Positions 36,338 to 45,575 of a DNA stretch of 64,000 nucleotides are shown piece after piece. The position numbers were made by a program, and so were the translations under genes. The stretch's first letter is position 1; each line of letters starts with the position of its first letter. Source of the DNA: Asanoa iriomotensis (lineage in GTDB: Bacteria; Actinomycetota; Actinomycetes; Mycobacteriales; Micromonosporaceae); NCBI RefSeq assembly GCF_016862515.1, contig NZ_BONC01000002.1:124001-188000 (forward strand), in the 5' to 3' direction. Under the pieces are notes generated by a model. The model was not told where the DNA came from and did not search any database. It was given only the letters and a program-made list of their open reading frames with translations.

Positions 36338-38086
36338 GTGCGAATTAAGGGAGGAGCGCTGGTCGTCGGCGCTCTTGCCGTGGCGTTGACCGCCACGGGT
36401 TGTAATGCAACTACCAATGAAGGCGGGAGCGGCGACAGCGGGGAGGCCAAGACCCAGAGCGGGTCGATCTCCTACGAGGCCGCTGACAACACCGGCCCCG
36501 CCAAGGCCGTCGACGGCGCCACCAAGGGCGGCGTCATCACGGTCATGCAGGTCTCGGACTTCGAGCACCTCGACCCCGCCCGTAACTACGTCAACGTGCA
36601 GCAGCTGACGGGCAACCTGATCTACCGGTCGCTCGCCGGCTACGTCGAGGACGGCAGCGGCAAGATGCTGCTGGTCGGCGACCTGGCCACCAACCCGGGC
36701 ACCGACGTCAACAAGGACTGCAAGGTCTGGGAGTTCAAGCTCCGCGACGGCCTGAAGTACGAGGACGGTTCCGCGGTCTCGTCGAAGGACGTCGCCTGGG
36801 GCATCGCCCGCAGCTTCGCGCCGGAGCTCAACGAGGGTCCGCACTACATCCAGCAGTGGCTCTACCCGGGCGGCGGCTACAACGCCACCTACAAGGGCCC
36901 CTACGAGGGTGGTGCGATGCCGGCCGGCATCGACACGCCGGACGACAAGACCATCAAGTTCACCTTCGCCGAGCCGCACTGCGACATGCCGTACGCGGCC
37001 GCGCTGCCGACGTCCGCGCCGGTCCCGCAGGCGAAGGACACCAAGGGCCAGTACGACCTGAAGCCGTTCTCCTCGGGTCCGTACAAGGTCAAGTCCTACA
37101 CCCGTGACAACGCGCTCGAGCTCGAGCGCAACCCGAACTGGGACGCGAACACGGACCCGATCCGTACCGCCTACCCGGACGGCTACAAGTTCACCTTCGG
37201 TCTCGAGCAGCAGCAGATCGCTGAGCGGCTCGTCGCCGACGCCCCGGCCGACCAGGCTTCGCTGACCTGGGGTGACACCCCGCCCGCGGTGCTGCCGCGG
37301 ACGACGGCCGCGAACGTGGCCAACCGGGTTGCCAAGGGCCCGACGCAGTACGTCTGGTACCTGGGTGTGAACAACCTGCGGATCAAGGACAAGAAGATCC
37401 GCGAGGCGCTCTACTACGGCCTCGACCGTGACGCCGCGCTCAAGGCGATCGGTGGCACGTCCGCCGGCACGCCGGCCAGCACGCTGATGTCGCCGACCAC
37501 CGCGGGCTTCGAGGCGTTCGACGTCTACAACGCCCCGCCGACCGGTGACGTCAACAAGGTCAAGGAGATCCTCGGTGGCACCACGCCGCCGCCGCTGGTG
37601 CTCGCGCACAGCAACACCGCGCTGCGTACCGCGCAGGCCGAGGCGATCCGTGCCAGCCTGGTGAAGGCCGGCTTCCAGGTGACCCTGAAGGCGATCGAGT
37701 CGACCAGCTACTACGACCAGGTTGGCCGCAAGAACAACCCGTACGACCTCTACCTGCACGGTTGGGGTTCGGACTGGCCGACCGGTTCGACGATCATCCC
37801 GCCGCTGTACGACGGCCGTGAGATCGCCGACGAGGGCAACAACAACCTCGCGTACTTCAACGACGACAGCATCAACACGGAGATCGACAAGATCCGTGCG
37901 ATGCCGGCCGCCGAGCAGGACGCTGCCTGGACCGCTCTGGACAAGAAGCTCATGACCGACTTCCTGCCCGAGATCCCGGCGTACTACGACGCCACTCACG
38001 AGCTGTACGGCTCGAAGGTCGGCAACGCCTACCTGAGTGACGCGTTCGGCGCTCTGCAGCTGAACAAGATCTTCGTCAAGCAGTAA
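36338..38086 (+). CDS. Peptide ABC transporter substrate-binding lipoprotein
   Basis: A 582-residue extracellular binding protein of the SBP_bac_5 family. The signal peptide ends in a lipobox, LTATGC (Cys22), so it is lipid-anchored. Family features include the early DFEHLDPARNYVNVQQL, the extended WEFKLRDGLKYEDGSAVSSK strand and DLYLHGWGSDWPTGSTIIPP near residue 470. It captures peptides for the two permeases on either side. The start is GTG 36338. A very stable hairpin follows its stop codon and probably keeps its message more abundant than that of downstream genes. Confidence 0.92.
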   Translation: MRIKGGALVVGALAVALTATGCNATTNEGGSGDSGEAKTQSGSISYEAADNTGPAKAVDGATKGGVITVMQVSDFEHLDPARNYVNVQQLTGNLIYRSLAGYVEDGSGKMLLVGDLATNPGTDVNKDCKVWEFKLRDGLKYEDGSAVSSKDVAWGIARSFAPELNEGPHYIQQWLYPGGGYNATYKGPYEGGAMPAGIDTPDDKTIKFTFAEPHCDMPYAAALPTSAPVPQAKDTKGQYDLKPFSSGPYKVKSYTRDNALELERNPNWDANTDPIRTAYPDGYKFTFGLEQQQIAERLVADAPADQASLTWGDTPPAVLPRTTAANVANRVAKGPTQYVWYLGVNNLRIKDKKIREALYYGLDRDAALKAIGGTSAGTPASTLMSPTTAGFEAFDVYNAPPTGDVNKVKEILGGTTPPPLVLAHSNTALRTAQAEAIRASLVKAGFQVTLKAIESTSYYDQVGRKNNPYDLYLHGWGSDWPTGSTIIPPLYDGREIADEGNNNLAYFNDDSINTEIDKIRAMPAAEQDAAWTALDKKLMTDFLPEIPAYYDATHELYGSKVGNAYLSDAFGALQLNKIFVKQ

Positions 38087-38114
38087 CCAGCAAGTTCCCG
38101 AACCGCCTGTAAGC

Positions 38115-38154
38115 GGGTGCGGGTGGCCTCCCACCAGGACGGCCACCCGCACCC
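38115..38154 (+). terminator. Intra-operon stem-loop after the binding protein gene
   Basis: GGGTGCGGGTGGCC and GGCCACCCGCACCC form a perfect 14-bp stem with a 12-base loop and no T-run. In ABC operons such a structure usually protects the upstream binding-protein mRNA or partly attenuates transcription. Confidence 0.65.
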
Positions 38155-38185
38155 ACCGGCAATCTCCATCGGATAGGTGCGCACC

Positions 38186-39178
38186 ATGGTCCGGTTTCTT
38201 ACGCGACGCGTGCTAGTCGGCGTCGTAACGCTCATCGCGATCAGCATCATCGTGTTCGGTCTGTTCTTCGCGGTGCCGTCGTCGCCGGCCAAGGTGATGT
38301 GCGGAAAGAACTGTGACGCGGCCAGCATCGCCCAGGTGGAGACCCGGCTCGGCCTGCGTGAGCCGATCGTCACGCAGTACACCAAGTTCATGAAGGGCAT
38401 CTTCGTCGGCCGCACCTACGCCGACGGCACCGCCTTCGAGCGGCGCTGCGACGCGCCCTGCCTGGGTTACTCGTTCCGCAACGACGAGGCGGTGACCACG
38501 ATCCTCAGCCGGACCGTGCCGGTCACCATCAGCATCGTCATCGGCGCGGCCATCCTGTGGTTGCTGATAGGCGTGTCATTGGGCATGGTCTCGGCATTAC
38601 GCAGAGGCACCCTGTTCGACAAGCTGGCGATCGGCATCTCGCTGACCGGTGCGTCGATGCAGGTCTTCTTCTTCGGCCTGATCCTGCTCTTCCTCCTGGT
38701 CTATACCACCGGCCTGCTGCCGTTCCCGTCCTATACGCCGTTCACGGAGAATCCGGCGAAGTGGGCACAGGGCCTGATCCTGCCCTGGGTGACGCTGGGC
38801 TTCCTGAACTCCGCGATCTACGCCCGGCTCTCCCGCGCTCAGATGCTGGAGACGCTGTCCGAGGACTTCGTGCGCACCGCCCGCGCCAAGGGCCTGCCGC
38901 TGCGCCGGGTCTACACCAAGCACGCGCTGCGCGCCGCGATCACGCCTATCGTGACGATCGCCGGCCTGGACATCGGCGCGTCGCTGGGCGGCACGTTCAT
39001 CACCGAGACCATCTTCGGTCTCCGCGGTCTGGGCAAGGAGACCGTCGAGGCCGTCGGGTTCCTCAACCTGCCGATCGTCGTCGCTACGGTGCTCTTGGCG
39101 GCGGTGTTCATCGTCGTGGCCAACCTGATCGTCGACGTGCTGTACGCCGTGATCGACCCACGGGTCCGGCTGAGCTGA
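38186..39178 (+). CDS. Peptide ABC transporter permease (DppB/OppB type)
   Basis: A 330-residue permease. ATG 38186 is preferred to GTG 38177 because GGATAGG lies 8 bp before it and the protein then begins MVRFLTRRVLVGVVTL, as is usual. Six helices are expected. The coupling loop VRTARAKGLPLRRVYTKHAL is near residue 230, and GASLGGTFITETIFGLRGLG is the conserved late segment. It forms the channel with the DppC-type permease. Confidence 0.92.
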   Translation: MVRFLTRRVLVGVVTLIAISIIVFGLFFAVPSSPAKVMCGKNCDAASIAQVETRLGLREPIVTQYTKFMKGIFVGRTYADGTAFERRCDAPCLGYSFRNDEAVTTILSRTVPVTISIVIGAAILWLLIGVSLGMVSALRRGTLFDKLAIGISLTGASMQVFFFGLILLFLLVYTTGLLPFPSYTPFTENPAKWAQGLILPWVTLGFLNSAIYARLSRAQMLETLSEDFVRTARAKGLPLRRVYTKHALRAAITPIVTIAGLDIGASLGGTFITETIFGLRGLGKETVEAVGFLNLPIVVATVLLAAVFIVVANLIVDVLYAVIDPRVRLS

Positions 39179-39197
39179 AGCGCGAGGGAGAACAACA

Positions 39198-40280
39198 GTG
39201 ACCGCACCAACCTCGGCGCCCCAGAGCCCGGCGACCACCGACACGGGGCCATACCTCAAGGTCAACGACCTGCGGGTGCAGTTCCCGACCGAGGACGGCA
39301 TCGTCAAGGCCGTCGACGGCGTCTCGTTCTCGGTCGAACGCGGCCAGACGCTCGGCATCGTCGGCGAGTCCGGCTCCGGCAAGAGCGTCACGTCGCTGAC
39401 CATCATGGGCCTGCACAACACCAAGCGCGCCCGGATCTCGGGCGAGATCCTGGTCGGTGGGCGCAACGTGGTCGGCATGTCCGAGGAGCAGACCCGGCGC
39501 CTGCGTGGTCGCGACATGTCGATGATCTTCCAGGACCCGCTGTCCGCGCTGCACCCCTATTTCAAGGTGGGCGCGCAGATCGCCGAGGCCTACAAGGTCC
39601 ACCACCCGAACGCGTCGAAGAGCGAGTGCCGCAGGCGTGCCGTCGACATGCTCGGCCGGGTCGGCATCCCGCAGCCCGCGCGCCGCGCGGATCAGTACCC
39701 GCACGAGTTCTCCGGCGGTATGCGCCAGCGCGCGATGATCGCGATGGCCCTGGTCAACGACCCCGACCTGCTGATCGCCGACGAGCCGACCACGGCGCTC
39801 GACGTGACGGTGCAGGCACAGATCCTCGACCTCCTCGAAGACCTCCAGCGCGAGTTCAACTCCGCGATCATCATGATCACCCACGACCTCGGCGTGGTCG
39901 CCCAGGTCGCCGACGACGTTCTGGTCATGTACGGCGGGCGCGCGGTCGAGTTCGGCAGCGTCGAGCAGGTCATGCGCCGGCCGCAGCACCCGTACACCTG
40001 GGGCCTGCTGGCCAGCGTGCCGTCGCTGCACGGCGACGCCGACGCCGACCTCGTGCCGATCAAGGGCAACCCGCCGTCGCTGATCAACCTGCCGTCCGGC
40101 TGCGCCTTCCACCCGCGCTGCCGCTACGCCGGCCGCAACGGCGACCGCTCGTTCACCGAGGTGCCCGAGCTGCACCAGGTGCAGGAGCGCGGTCACCTGG
40201 TGGCCTGTCATCTGTCCGAGGCGGACCGCCAGAAGTTCTACGCCGAAGACATCGCACCGTCCGCTGGAGTCGCGCAATGA
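39198..40280 (+). CDS. Peptide ABC transporter ATP-binding protein (DppD/OppD type)
   Basis: A 360-residue ATPase starting at GTG. Walker A GESGSGKS is near residue 56, the signature is [15 protein letters not shown], Walker B is [12 protein letters not shown], and the switch histidine is in [12 protein letters not shown]. The C-terminal oligopeptide-transporter extension has the cysteine-containing [14 protein letters not shown] segment, which in related proteins binds a 4Fe-4S cluster. Its stop overlaps the next gene (ATGA). Confidence 0.94.
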   Translation: MTAPTSAPQSPATTDTGPYLKVNDLRVQFPTEDGIVKAVDGVSFSVERGQTLGIVGESGSGKSVTSLTIMGLHNTKRARISGEILVGGRNVVGMSEEQTRRLRGRDMSMIFQDPLSALHPYFKVGAQIAEAYKVHHPNASKSECRRRAVDMLGRVGIPQPARRADQYPHEFSGGMRQRAMIAMALVNDPDLLIADEPTTALDVTVQAQILDLLEDLQREFNSAIIMITHDLGVVAQVADDVLVMYGGRAVEFGSVEQVMRRPQHPYTWGLLASVPSLHGDADADLVPIKGNPPSLINLPSGCAFHPRCRYAGRNGDRSFTEVPELHQVQERGHLVACHLSEADRQKFYAEDIAPSAGVAQ

Positions 40281-41314
40281 CCGAGACCCTGGTCCAGGAG
40301 CCCGGCACGGAGCCGGTCGGGCCGTCCCGTCCCGCCGGCGAGCCCCTGCTGGTCGTCGAGGACCTGACCAAGCACTTCCCGGTGCGGTCCGGGATGTTCG
40401 GCAAGACCGGCCTGGTGCGCGCGGTCGACGGCGTCAGCTTCTCCGTCCGGGCGGGCGAGACGCTCGGCCTGGTCGGCGAGTCCGGCTGTGGCAAGACCAC
40501 CACCGGCCGCATGCTGGTCCGCCTGCTCGACTCGACCTCCGGGAAGATCACGTTCGAGGGCAAGGACATCACCCACGCCAAGGGTGGCGGCCTGCGTCAG
40601 CTCCGACAGGACATGCAGATCATCTTCCAGGACCCGTACGCGTCGCTGAACCCGCGGCACACGGTGGGCCGGATCGTGGCGATGCCGTTGCAGGTCAACG
40701 GGATCAACCCGCCCGGCGGCGTGAAGAAGCGCGTCCAGGAGCTGCTCGAGCTGGTCGGCCTCAACCCGGAGCACTACAACCGCTACCCGCACGAGTTCTC
40801 CGGCGGCCAGCGGCAGCGCATCGGCGTGGCCCGCGCGCTCGCCCTGCGGCCGAAGATCATCGTCGCGGACGAGCCGGTCTCGGCGCTCGACGTGTCGATC
40901 CAGGCGCAGGTCATCAACCTGCTGCGGGAGCTGCAGCGCGAGCTCGACCTGGCGTTCGTGTTCATCGCGCACGACCTCGCCGTGGTGCGGCACTTCTGCC
41001 AGCGGATCGGGGTCATGTACCTCGGCAAGATGGTCGAGATCGGCGACCGGGAGACGATCTACGAACGCCCGGCTCACCCGTACACCCGTGCCCTGCTCTC
41101 GGCCGTGCCGGACGTGACCAAGATGGGCGCGTCGGGCCGCATCCGCCTCGAGGGCGACGTGCCGACGCCGCTCAACCCGCCGTCCGGCTGCCGCTTCCGC
41201 ACCCGCTGCTGGAAGGCGCAGGAGGTGTGCGCGAGCGAGGAGCCGCCGTTGACGGTCAAGTCCAACGGCACCGTCGCCGCCTGCCACTTCCCGGAGGACG
41301 GCGCCATCAAGTAG
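40277..41314 (+). CDS. Peptide ABC transporter ATP-binding protein (DppF/OppF type)
   Basis: A 345-residue ATPase, partner of the preceding one. Walker A is GESGCGKTT, the signature [15 protein letters not shown], Walker [13 protein letters not shown], and the H-loop [11 protein letters not shown]. The C-terminal extension [17 protein letters not shown] carries the cysteine set. It is the last gene of the transporter operon, followed by a hairpin. A separate oppDF pair at the right edge of the window is similar in sequence but in a different operon. Confidence 0.94.
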   Translation: MTETLVQEPGTEPVGPSRPAGEPLLVVEDLTKHFPVRSGMFGKTGLVRAVDGVSFSVRAGETLGLVGESGCGKTTTGRMLVRLLDSTSGKITFEGKDITHAKGGGLRQLRQDMQIIFQDPYASLNPRHTVGRIVAMPLQVNGINPPGGVKKRVQELLELVGLNPEHYNRYPHEFSGGQRQRIGVARALALRPKIIVADEPVSALDVSIQAQVINLLRELQRELDLAFVFIAHDLAVVRHFCQRIGVMYLGKMVEIGDRETIYERPAHPYTRALLSAVPDVTKMGASGRIRLEGDVPTPLNPPSGCRFRTRCWKAQEVCASEEPPLTVKSNGTVAACHFPEDGAIK

Positions 41315-41328
41315 CACCGCGACGATCC

Positions 41329-41356
41329 GACCGGGCAGGCCGTCGCCTGCCCGGTC
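41329..41356. terminator. Terminator between the peptide transporter and MerR genes
   Basis: GACCGGGCAGG / CCTGCCCGGTC form an 11-bp perfect stem with a 6-base loop between convergent genes; it may serve both directions. Confidence 0.65.
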
Positions 41357-41360
41357 GTCG

Positions 41361-42299
41361 TCATTTCGGGTCCAGGGCCGCGATCAGCCAGCCGAAGACC
41401 GGCCCGAGCGGCGGCGTCTCCGGCCAGTCGTTGATGATGCCGATCAGCCGCACGTAGCGCTCGACCCGTGGGTCGTCGGCGGTCCGCAGCCGGGTGACCA
41501 GCTTGGCCCGGTAGGCGGGCGTGTCCTCGGTGCCGAACGTCTCGGCGTAGCGCGCGACCACGTCGGACAGGATCTCCGCGGCGGCCGGCGAGTCGGGTTC
41601 CACGCCCGCGTCGATGGCCGCCGTGACCCGGTCGCGCACCTTGATGGTCAGCTCGTGGTGCAGTCCCATCCGGCCGCCCTCGGCGATCTCGGCGGCCTGG
41701 TGCTCGGCCATCCGCCGCACGCTCGCGACGAAGTCCTCGTCGCGGACCAGTTCCGACAGCTCGATCCAGGCGTCGACCTGTGCGGTGGTCGGTTCGTCCG
41801 GCAGGTACGGCAGCGCCGACCGCAGCCAGGCGACGAAGTCCTCGTTGACGTCCAGGCCGCCGAAGGCGCGGTCGACGAAGTCGGTGATCAGGCGGTGCCG
41901 TTCGTCCTCGGACAGTCGCACGACACGATGCATCAGGGTCAGCTCCTCAGGGTTGGGTTCGTTGGGCGGCTCAGCCCGGCTCGCTATCGCCCGCAGCACG
42001 GCCGCGCGCGTGCGCAGCACCCGGATCTGCACGTCGAGCGCGTCGGCGTGCCGGGCTGCGGCCTGCGCCACCGTGAGCTCGTCGGCCAGTACCCGCCGGA
42101 TCGTGGCGAGGTCGAGCCCCAGCTCGCGAAGTGTGCGGACGAGGTCGAGGCGGGCGACCGCCGCGAGGTCGTAGCGGCGGTGGTTGGCGGGACTGCGGTC
42201 GGTCGGCGGCAGCAGCCCGGAGTCCGAGTAGAACCGGATCGTCCGCACCGGCAGCCCGGTGCGGCGCGCCAGGTCCCCGATCGAGTACCGCTCCCGCAT
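41361..42299 (-). CDS. MerR-family transcriptional regulator with long C-terminal domain
   Basis: A 312-residue regulator. The MerR HTH is at the N-terminus (YSIGDLARRTGLPVRTIRFY, then the wing HRRYDLAAVARLDLVRTLRE). A coiled-coil dimerisation helix follows, then about 200 residues of helical sequence resembling TipA-type ligand domains only in composition. ATG 42299 is chosen because GGAGGG lies 7 bp upstream. A perfect 19-bp palindrome immediately upstream is a probable autoregulatory operator. The ligand is unknown. Confidence 0.88.
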   Translation of the reverse strand: MRERYSIGDLARRTGLPVRTIRFYSDSGLLPPTDRSPANHRRYDLAAVARLDLVRTLRELGLDLATIRRVLADELTVAQAAARHADALDVQIRVLRTRAAVLRAIASRAEPPNEPNPEELTLMHRVVRLSEDERHRLITDFVDRAFGGLDVNEDFVAWLRSALPYLPDEPTTAQVDAWIELSELVRDEDFVASVRRMAEHQAAEIAEGGRMGLHHELTIKVRDRVTAAIDAGVEPDSPAAAEILSDVVARYAETFGTEDTPAYRAKLVTRLRTADDPRVERYVRLIGIINDWPETPPLGPVFGWLIAALDPK

Positions 42300-42313
42300 G
42301 CGTCCACCCTCCA

Positions 42314-42332
42314 ATCTCCACCTGGTGGAGAT
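42314..42332. promoter_or_regulatory. Probable MerR operator
   Basis: ATCTCCACC-T-GGTGGAGAT is a perfect 19-bp palindrome lying 15 bp before the MerR start codon. Its size and place fit MerR-type sites. Confidence 0.65.
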
Positions 42333-42356
42333 GCAAGCGGGACTACTTCCATTGGG

Positions 42357-42373
42357 TATACCCGCTGAGTATA
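42357..42373. promoter_or_regulatory. Probable PadR operator overlapping the -10
   Basis: The inverted repeat TATAC-N7-GTATA covers 42357-42373, and the predicted -10 TATAGT (42370-42375) begins inside it. The palindrome GGGTATACCC (42354-42363) overlaps its left arm. The PadR start codon is 7 bp after the -10, so autorepression of a leaderless transcript is likely. Confidence 0.55.
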
Positions 42374-42382
42374 GTCATCACC

Positions 42383-42925
42383 GTGACAGTCTCGTACGCG
42401 TTGCTCGGTCTGCTCGAACGGTCCGCCCGACACGGCTACGACCTGAAGCAGTCCTACGACCGCCGGTTCGGCGGCGTGAAGCCCGTCCGGTTCGGCCAGG
42501 TCTACCGCGCCCTGGCCCAGCTCACCCGCGACGGCCTGATCGAGGTCGTCGGCGTCGAGGCCGGTGCCGGTCCCGACCGCAAGCGCTACGCGATCACCGA
42601 GGAGGGGGTGACCGACTTGGGCGCCTGGCTCGGGGAGCCCGAGCAGCCGCAGCCGCTGCTGCAGCCGGTGCTCTTCACCAAGGTCGTGCTGGCGCTGCTG
42701 TCCGGCCGCCCGGCCGACGAGTTTCTCGACGCGCAACGGAAGACCCACCTGGCCGCGATGGCCGCGCTGACCCGCGCCCGCCGGGCCGCGACCACCAACC
42801 AGGACGCCATCCTCGCCGACTACCAGCTCTTCCACATCGAGGCCGACCTCCGGTGGATCGACCACACGTCCGCGCGGCTGCGCGCCCTGGCCGACGAGGT
42901 GCGCGGTGATTCTGACGGGTCGTGA
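42383..42925 (+). CDS. PadR-family transcriptional regulator
   Basis: A 180-residue regulator with the PadR winged helix at the N-terminus (MTVSYALLGLLERSARHGYD, then GQVYRALAQLTRDGLIEVVG) and a helical C-terminal dimerisation domain. GTG 42383 is 7 bp from TATAGT with no ribosome site, suggesting leaderless translation. Its 3' end overlaps the following ABC ATPase by 20 bp, so it probably controls that export system, as PadR genes often do for ABC transporters beside them. The ligand is unknown. Confidence 0.92.
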   Translation: MTVSYALLGLLERSARHGYDLKQSYDRRFGGVKPVRFGQVYRALAQLTRDGLIEVVGVEAGAGPDRKRYAITEEGVTDLGAWLGEPEQPQPLLQPVLFTKVVLALLSGRPADEFLDAQRKTHLAAMAALTRARRAATTNQDAILADYQLFHIEADLRWIDHTSARLRALADEVRGDSDGS

Positions 42926-43577
42926 CCTGCACAAGTCCTTCGGGACCGCGCACGCGCTGCGCGGCGCCGGCGTCACCCTCGCCGAGGGCGAGGTCGTCGC
43001 GGTGATGGGGCCGAGCGGCTCCGGCAAGTCGACGTTGCTGCACTGCCTCGCCGGCATCCTGCGCCCCGACTCCGGCGAGGTCTGGTTCGCCGGCCGTCGC
43101 ATCGACGACCTGCCCGACCGCGACCGGGTGCGGCTGCGGCGCACCGCGTTCGGCTTCGTCTTCCAGTTCGGCCAGCTCGTCCCGGAGCTGCCGGCCGTCG
43201 AGAACGTGGCGCTTCCGTTGCTGCTGTCCGGTCGCCGCCGGCGCGACGCGCTGGCGGCGGGCCGCGACTGGCTGCACCGCCTCGGGCTCGACGGGCTCGA
43301 CGAGCGGATGCCGGCGGAGCTGTCCGGCGGCGAGAGCCAGCGGGTGGCGCTGGCCCGGGCGCTGGTCGCCGGCCCCGCGGTGGTGTTCGCCGACGAGCCG
43401 ACCGGCGCGCTCGACTCCGTCGCCGCCGACCACGTGATGGAGCTCCTCGTCGACGCGGCACACGCGCAGCGCACCAGCGTCCTGCTGGTCACGCACGAGC
43501 CGCGGGTCGCCGCGCACGCGGACCGCACCGTGCTCGTGCGCGACGGCCGTGACACCGCGCCGGTCGGTGCACCGTGA
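42906..43577 (+). CDS. ABC transporter ATP-binding protein (MacB/LolD type)
   Basis: A 223-residue ATPase. Walker A is GPSGSGKST, the Q-loop is in FGFVFQFGQLVPELPAVENV, the signature LSGGESQRVALARAL, Walker B VVFADEPTGALD, and the H-loop LLVTHEPRVAAH. The ENVALPLL pattern after the Q-loop places it in the MacB/LolD/FtsE class that works with FtsX-type permeases, encoded next with a 4-bp overlap. Likely exports a lipid, peptide or antibiotic, or transmits force across the membrane; substrate unknown. Confidence 0.93.
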   Translation: MILTGRDLHKSFGTAHALRGAGVTLAEGEVVAVMGPSGSGKSTLLHCLAGILRPDSGEVWFAGRRIDDLPDRDRVRLRRTAFGFVFQFGQLVPELPAVENVALPLLLSGRRRRDALAAGRDWLHRLGLDGLDERMPAELSGGESQRVALARALVAGPAVVFADEPTGALDSVAADHVMELLVDAAHAQRTSVLLVTHEPRVAAHADRTVLVRDGRDTAPVGAP

Positions 43578-45526
43578 ACGCGCTCGTCGCCCTGCGGCTG
43601 GCCGTCGCCGGCGGCCGGGAACAGCGGCTGCGCCGGGGCTTCACCGCGGCCGGCATCGGTGTCGCGGGCGCGCTGCTGCTGCTCGCCTTCAGCGCGCCGA
43701 ACGCAGCTTTCGGCCGGGCCGAGCGGATCAGCTGGCAGGACGCCGCGACGGCGGTGGTCGACGGCGAGGTCGCCGACCCACCGGCCGAGAAGCCCGACGG
43801 CGCGCTGTTCCTCGCGGTCAGCGACTACTACGACGGCACGCCGATGACCCGCGCCTACGTGGCGGCCCTCGGCGCCGACCCGCCCGTGCCACCCGGCATC
43901 GACCGGCTGCCCGGGCCCGGCGAGATCGCCGTCTCGCCGGCCTTGCGCCGGCTGCTCGCCGCCACCCCCGGCGACCAGCTCGACGACCGCTTCCCGGGCC
44001 GCGACACGATGACCATCGGGCCGGCCGGGCTGGCGCACGACAACGAGCTGGTCGCGATCATCGGCCGCACGCCGGACCAGCTCCGCGGCGTAGGCTCGGT
44101 CGCCGAGCTGCACGGCTTCTTCCGCTCCGCGCCGCGCGTCGGCGTGCTGACCATCCAGGCCGCCGGCATCGGCGTCGGCACCGTGTTCGTGCTCGTACCC
44201 GTGCTGTTCCTGCTGGTGATCGTGACTCGGGTGGCGGCGGGGCAGCAGGATCGGCGGCTGGCCAGCCTCCGCCTGGTCGGCGCGACCCGGGCGCAGACCG
44301 CCCTCGTGGCCGCGACCGAGACCGGTTTGGCCGCGGGCGCCGGCACGCTGCTCGCCTGGGGCGGCTACGAGTTGGGCAGACGGGTGCTGGCCGCGACCGT
44401 GGTGTTCCAACGGGGTCACTTCTGGGTCGAGGACGTCCGCGTGCCCGGCTGGGAGCTGGCGCTCGTGCTGGCGGGCCTGCCGGCGCTCGCGGTCGCCACG
44501 ACGCTGGCCTCGCTCTGGCACGTCCAGTTGAGCCCGCTGTCGGTGCAGCGCCGCGCGCGCCGCGCCCCGCCGACCGCGTGGACGGCCCTGCCGCTCGGGG
44601 TCGGCGTCGCGGGCCTGCTGGCCCTCGTGCCGCTGCGCGACCGCGTCGGGCCGGAGACGCTCGCCCAACTGCGCCCGATGCTCGCGCTGCTCTCGGTGGC
44701 CGGCGTCGTGCTGGTGGGGCCGTGGCTGTGCCTGCGGGCCGCCCGCGGCGTGGCCCGGCTCAGCCGGCGGGCGCCGGCGTTGCTGGCCGCCCGGCGGATC
44801 GCCTACGACCCACGCGCCACCTTCCGCGCGGTCGCCGCCGTGGCGCTGGCCGCGATGGCGGCGGCCTATCTCGGCAGCACGGCCGACCGCCCGGGCCCGC
44901 CGGTGGGTGAGGAGGCGAAACGGATCCCGGCGGGCGTCGTCCGGGTCAACACGGGCGGCATGCCGCTGGACCTCCCGCTGGCGGTGCACCGCCCGGGGAC
45001 GGACGACTACGACGTGCCCTACGACGGCAGCCTGGCCGGCGAGAATCGGGTGCGCGGCGCGGTGGCCGAGTTGATGCCCAACGCGATCGTCAACACCGAC
45101 CGCGACCCGGTCGACTACCACCTCGAGACGCTGTTCGCCGACTTCGACCGGTTGGGCGGCGTCGCGGCGCTGTTCGTGCTGGTGATCGGCGCCTGCGGGC
45201 TCACGGCCGGTGTGATCGGCGGCCTGGCGGAGCGGAGACGGCCGTTCGCGCTGCTCCGCGCGTCGGGCGTACGCCTGGGTGAGCTCCGCCTGGCGATCCT
45301 CGTCGAGACCGTGGCAACCATGCTGGTCACCTCGCTGGCGGGGGTGGCGCTCGGGCTGGTCGCCGCGTACGCCACCACGCGCGCGGAGGGTCTCGTGTGG
45401 ACCGGTCCCGGCCTGCCGGTGCTGGCGGCCGTCGGCGCGGGCATGCTTGCCGCGCTGGTGTTCGCGTTGTTCGCGCTGCCGCTGGTCGGCGCCACGACCC
45501 GGCACGACGCGGTCCGTTACGAGTGA
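43574..45526 (+). CDS. FtsX-type ABC transporter permease
   Basis: A 650-residue permease starting at GTG. One helix near the N-terminus is followed by an extracellular domain of about 150 residues, a first FtsX unit (LVPVLFLLVIVTRVAAGQQD with RRLASLRLVGATRAQTALVA), a central pair of helices, a second extracellular domain, and a second FtsX unit ending the protein (FALLRASGVRLGELRLAILV). The two-unit layout is typical of actinobacterial exporters paired with MacB/LolD-class ATPases. It is co-translated with the ATPase. Confidence 0.9.
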   Translation: MNALVALRLAVAGGREQRLRRGFTAAGIGVAGALLLLAFSAPNAAFGRAERISWQDAATAVVDGEVADPPAEKPDGALFLAVSDYYDGTPMTRAYVAALGADPPVPPGIDRLPGPGEIAVSPALRRLLAATPGDQLDDRFPGRDTMTIGPAGLAHDNELVAIIGRTPDQLRGVGSVAELHGFFRSAPRVGVLTIQAAGIGVGTVFVLVPVLFLLVIVTRVAAGQQDRRLASLRLVGATRAQTALVAATETGLAAGAGTLLAWGGYELGRRVLAATVVFQRGHFWVEDVRVPGWELALVLAGLPALAVATTLASLWHVQLSPLSVQRRARRAPPTAWTALPLGVGVAGLLALVPLRDRVGPETLAQLRPMLALLSVAGVVLVGPWLCLRAARGVARLSRRAPALLAARRIAYDPRATFRAVAAVALAAMAAAYLGSTADRPGPPVGEEAKRIPAGVVRVNTGGMPLDLPLAVHRPGTDDYDVPYDGSLAGENRVRGAVAELMPNAIVNTDRDPVDYHLETLFADFDRLGGVAALFVLVIGACGLTAGVIGGLAERRRPFALLRASGVRLGELRLAILVETVATMLVTSLAGVALGLVAAYATTRAEGLVWTGPGLPVLAAVGAGMLAALVFALFALPLVGATTRHDAVRYE

Positions 45527-45575
45527 TCGGTCACCTTGGGCTGACCTCGTGGCGGTTTCCTCGTACGGTCGTCGC

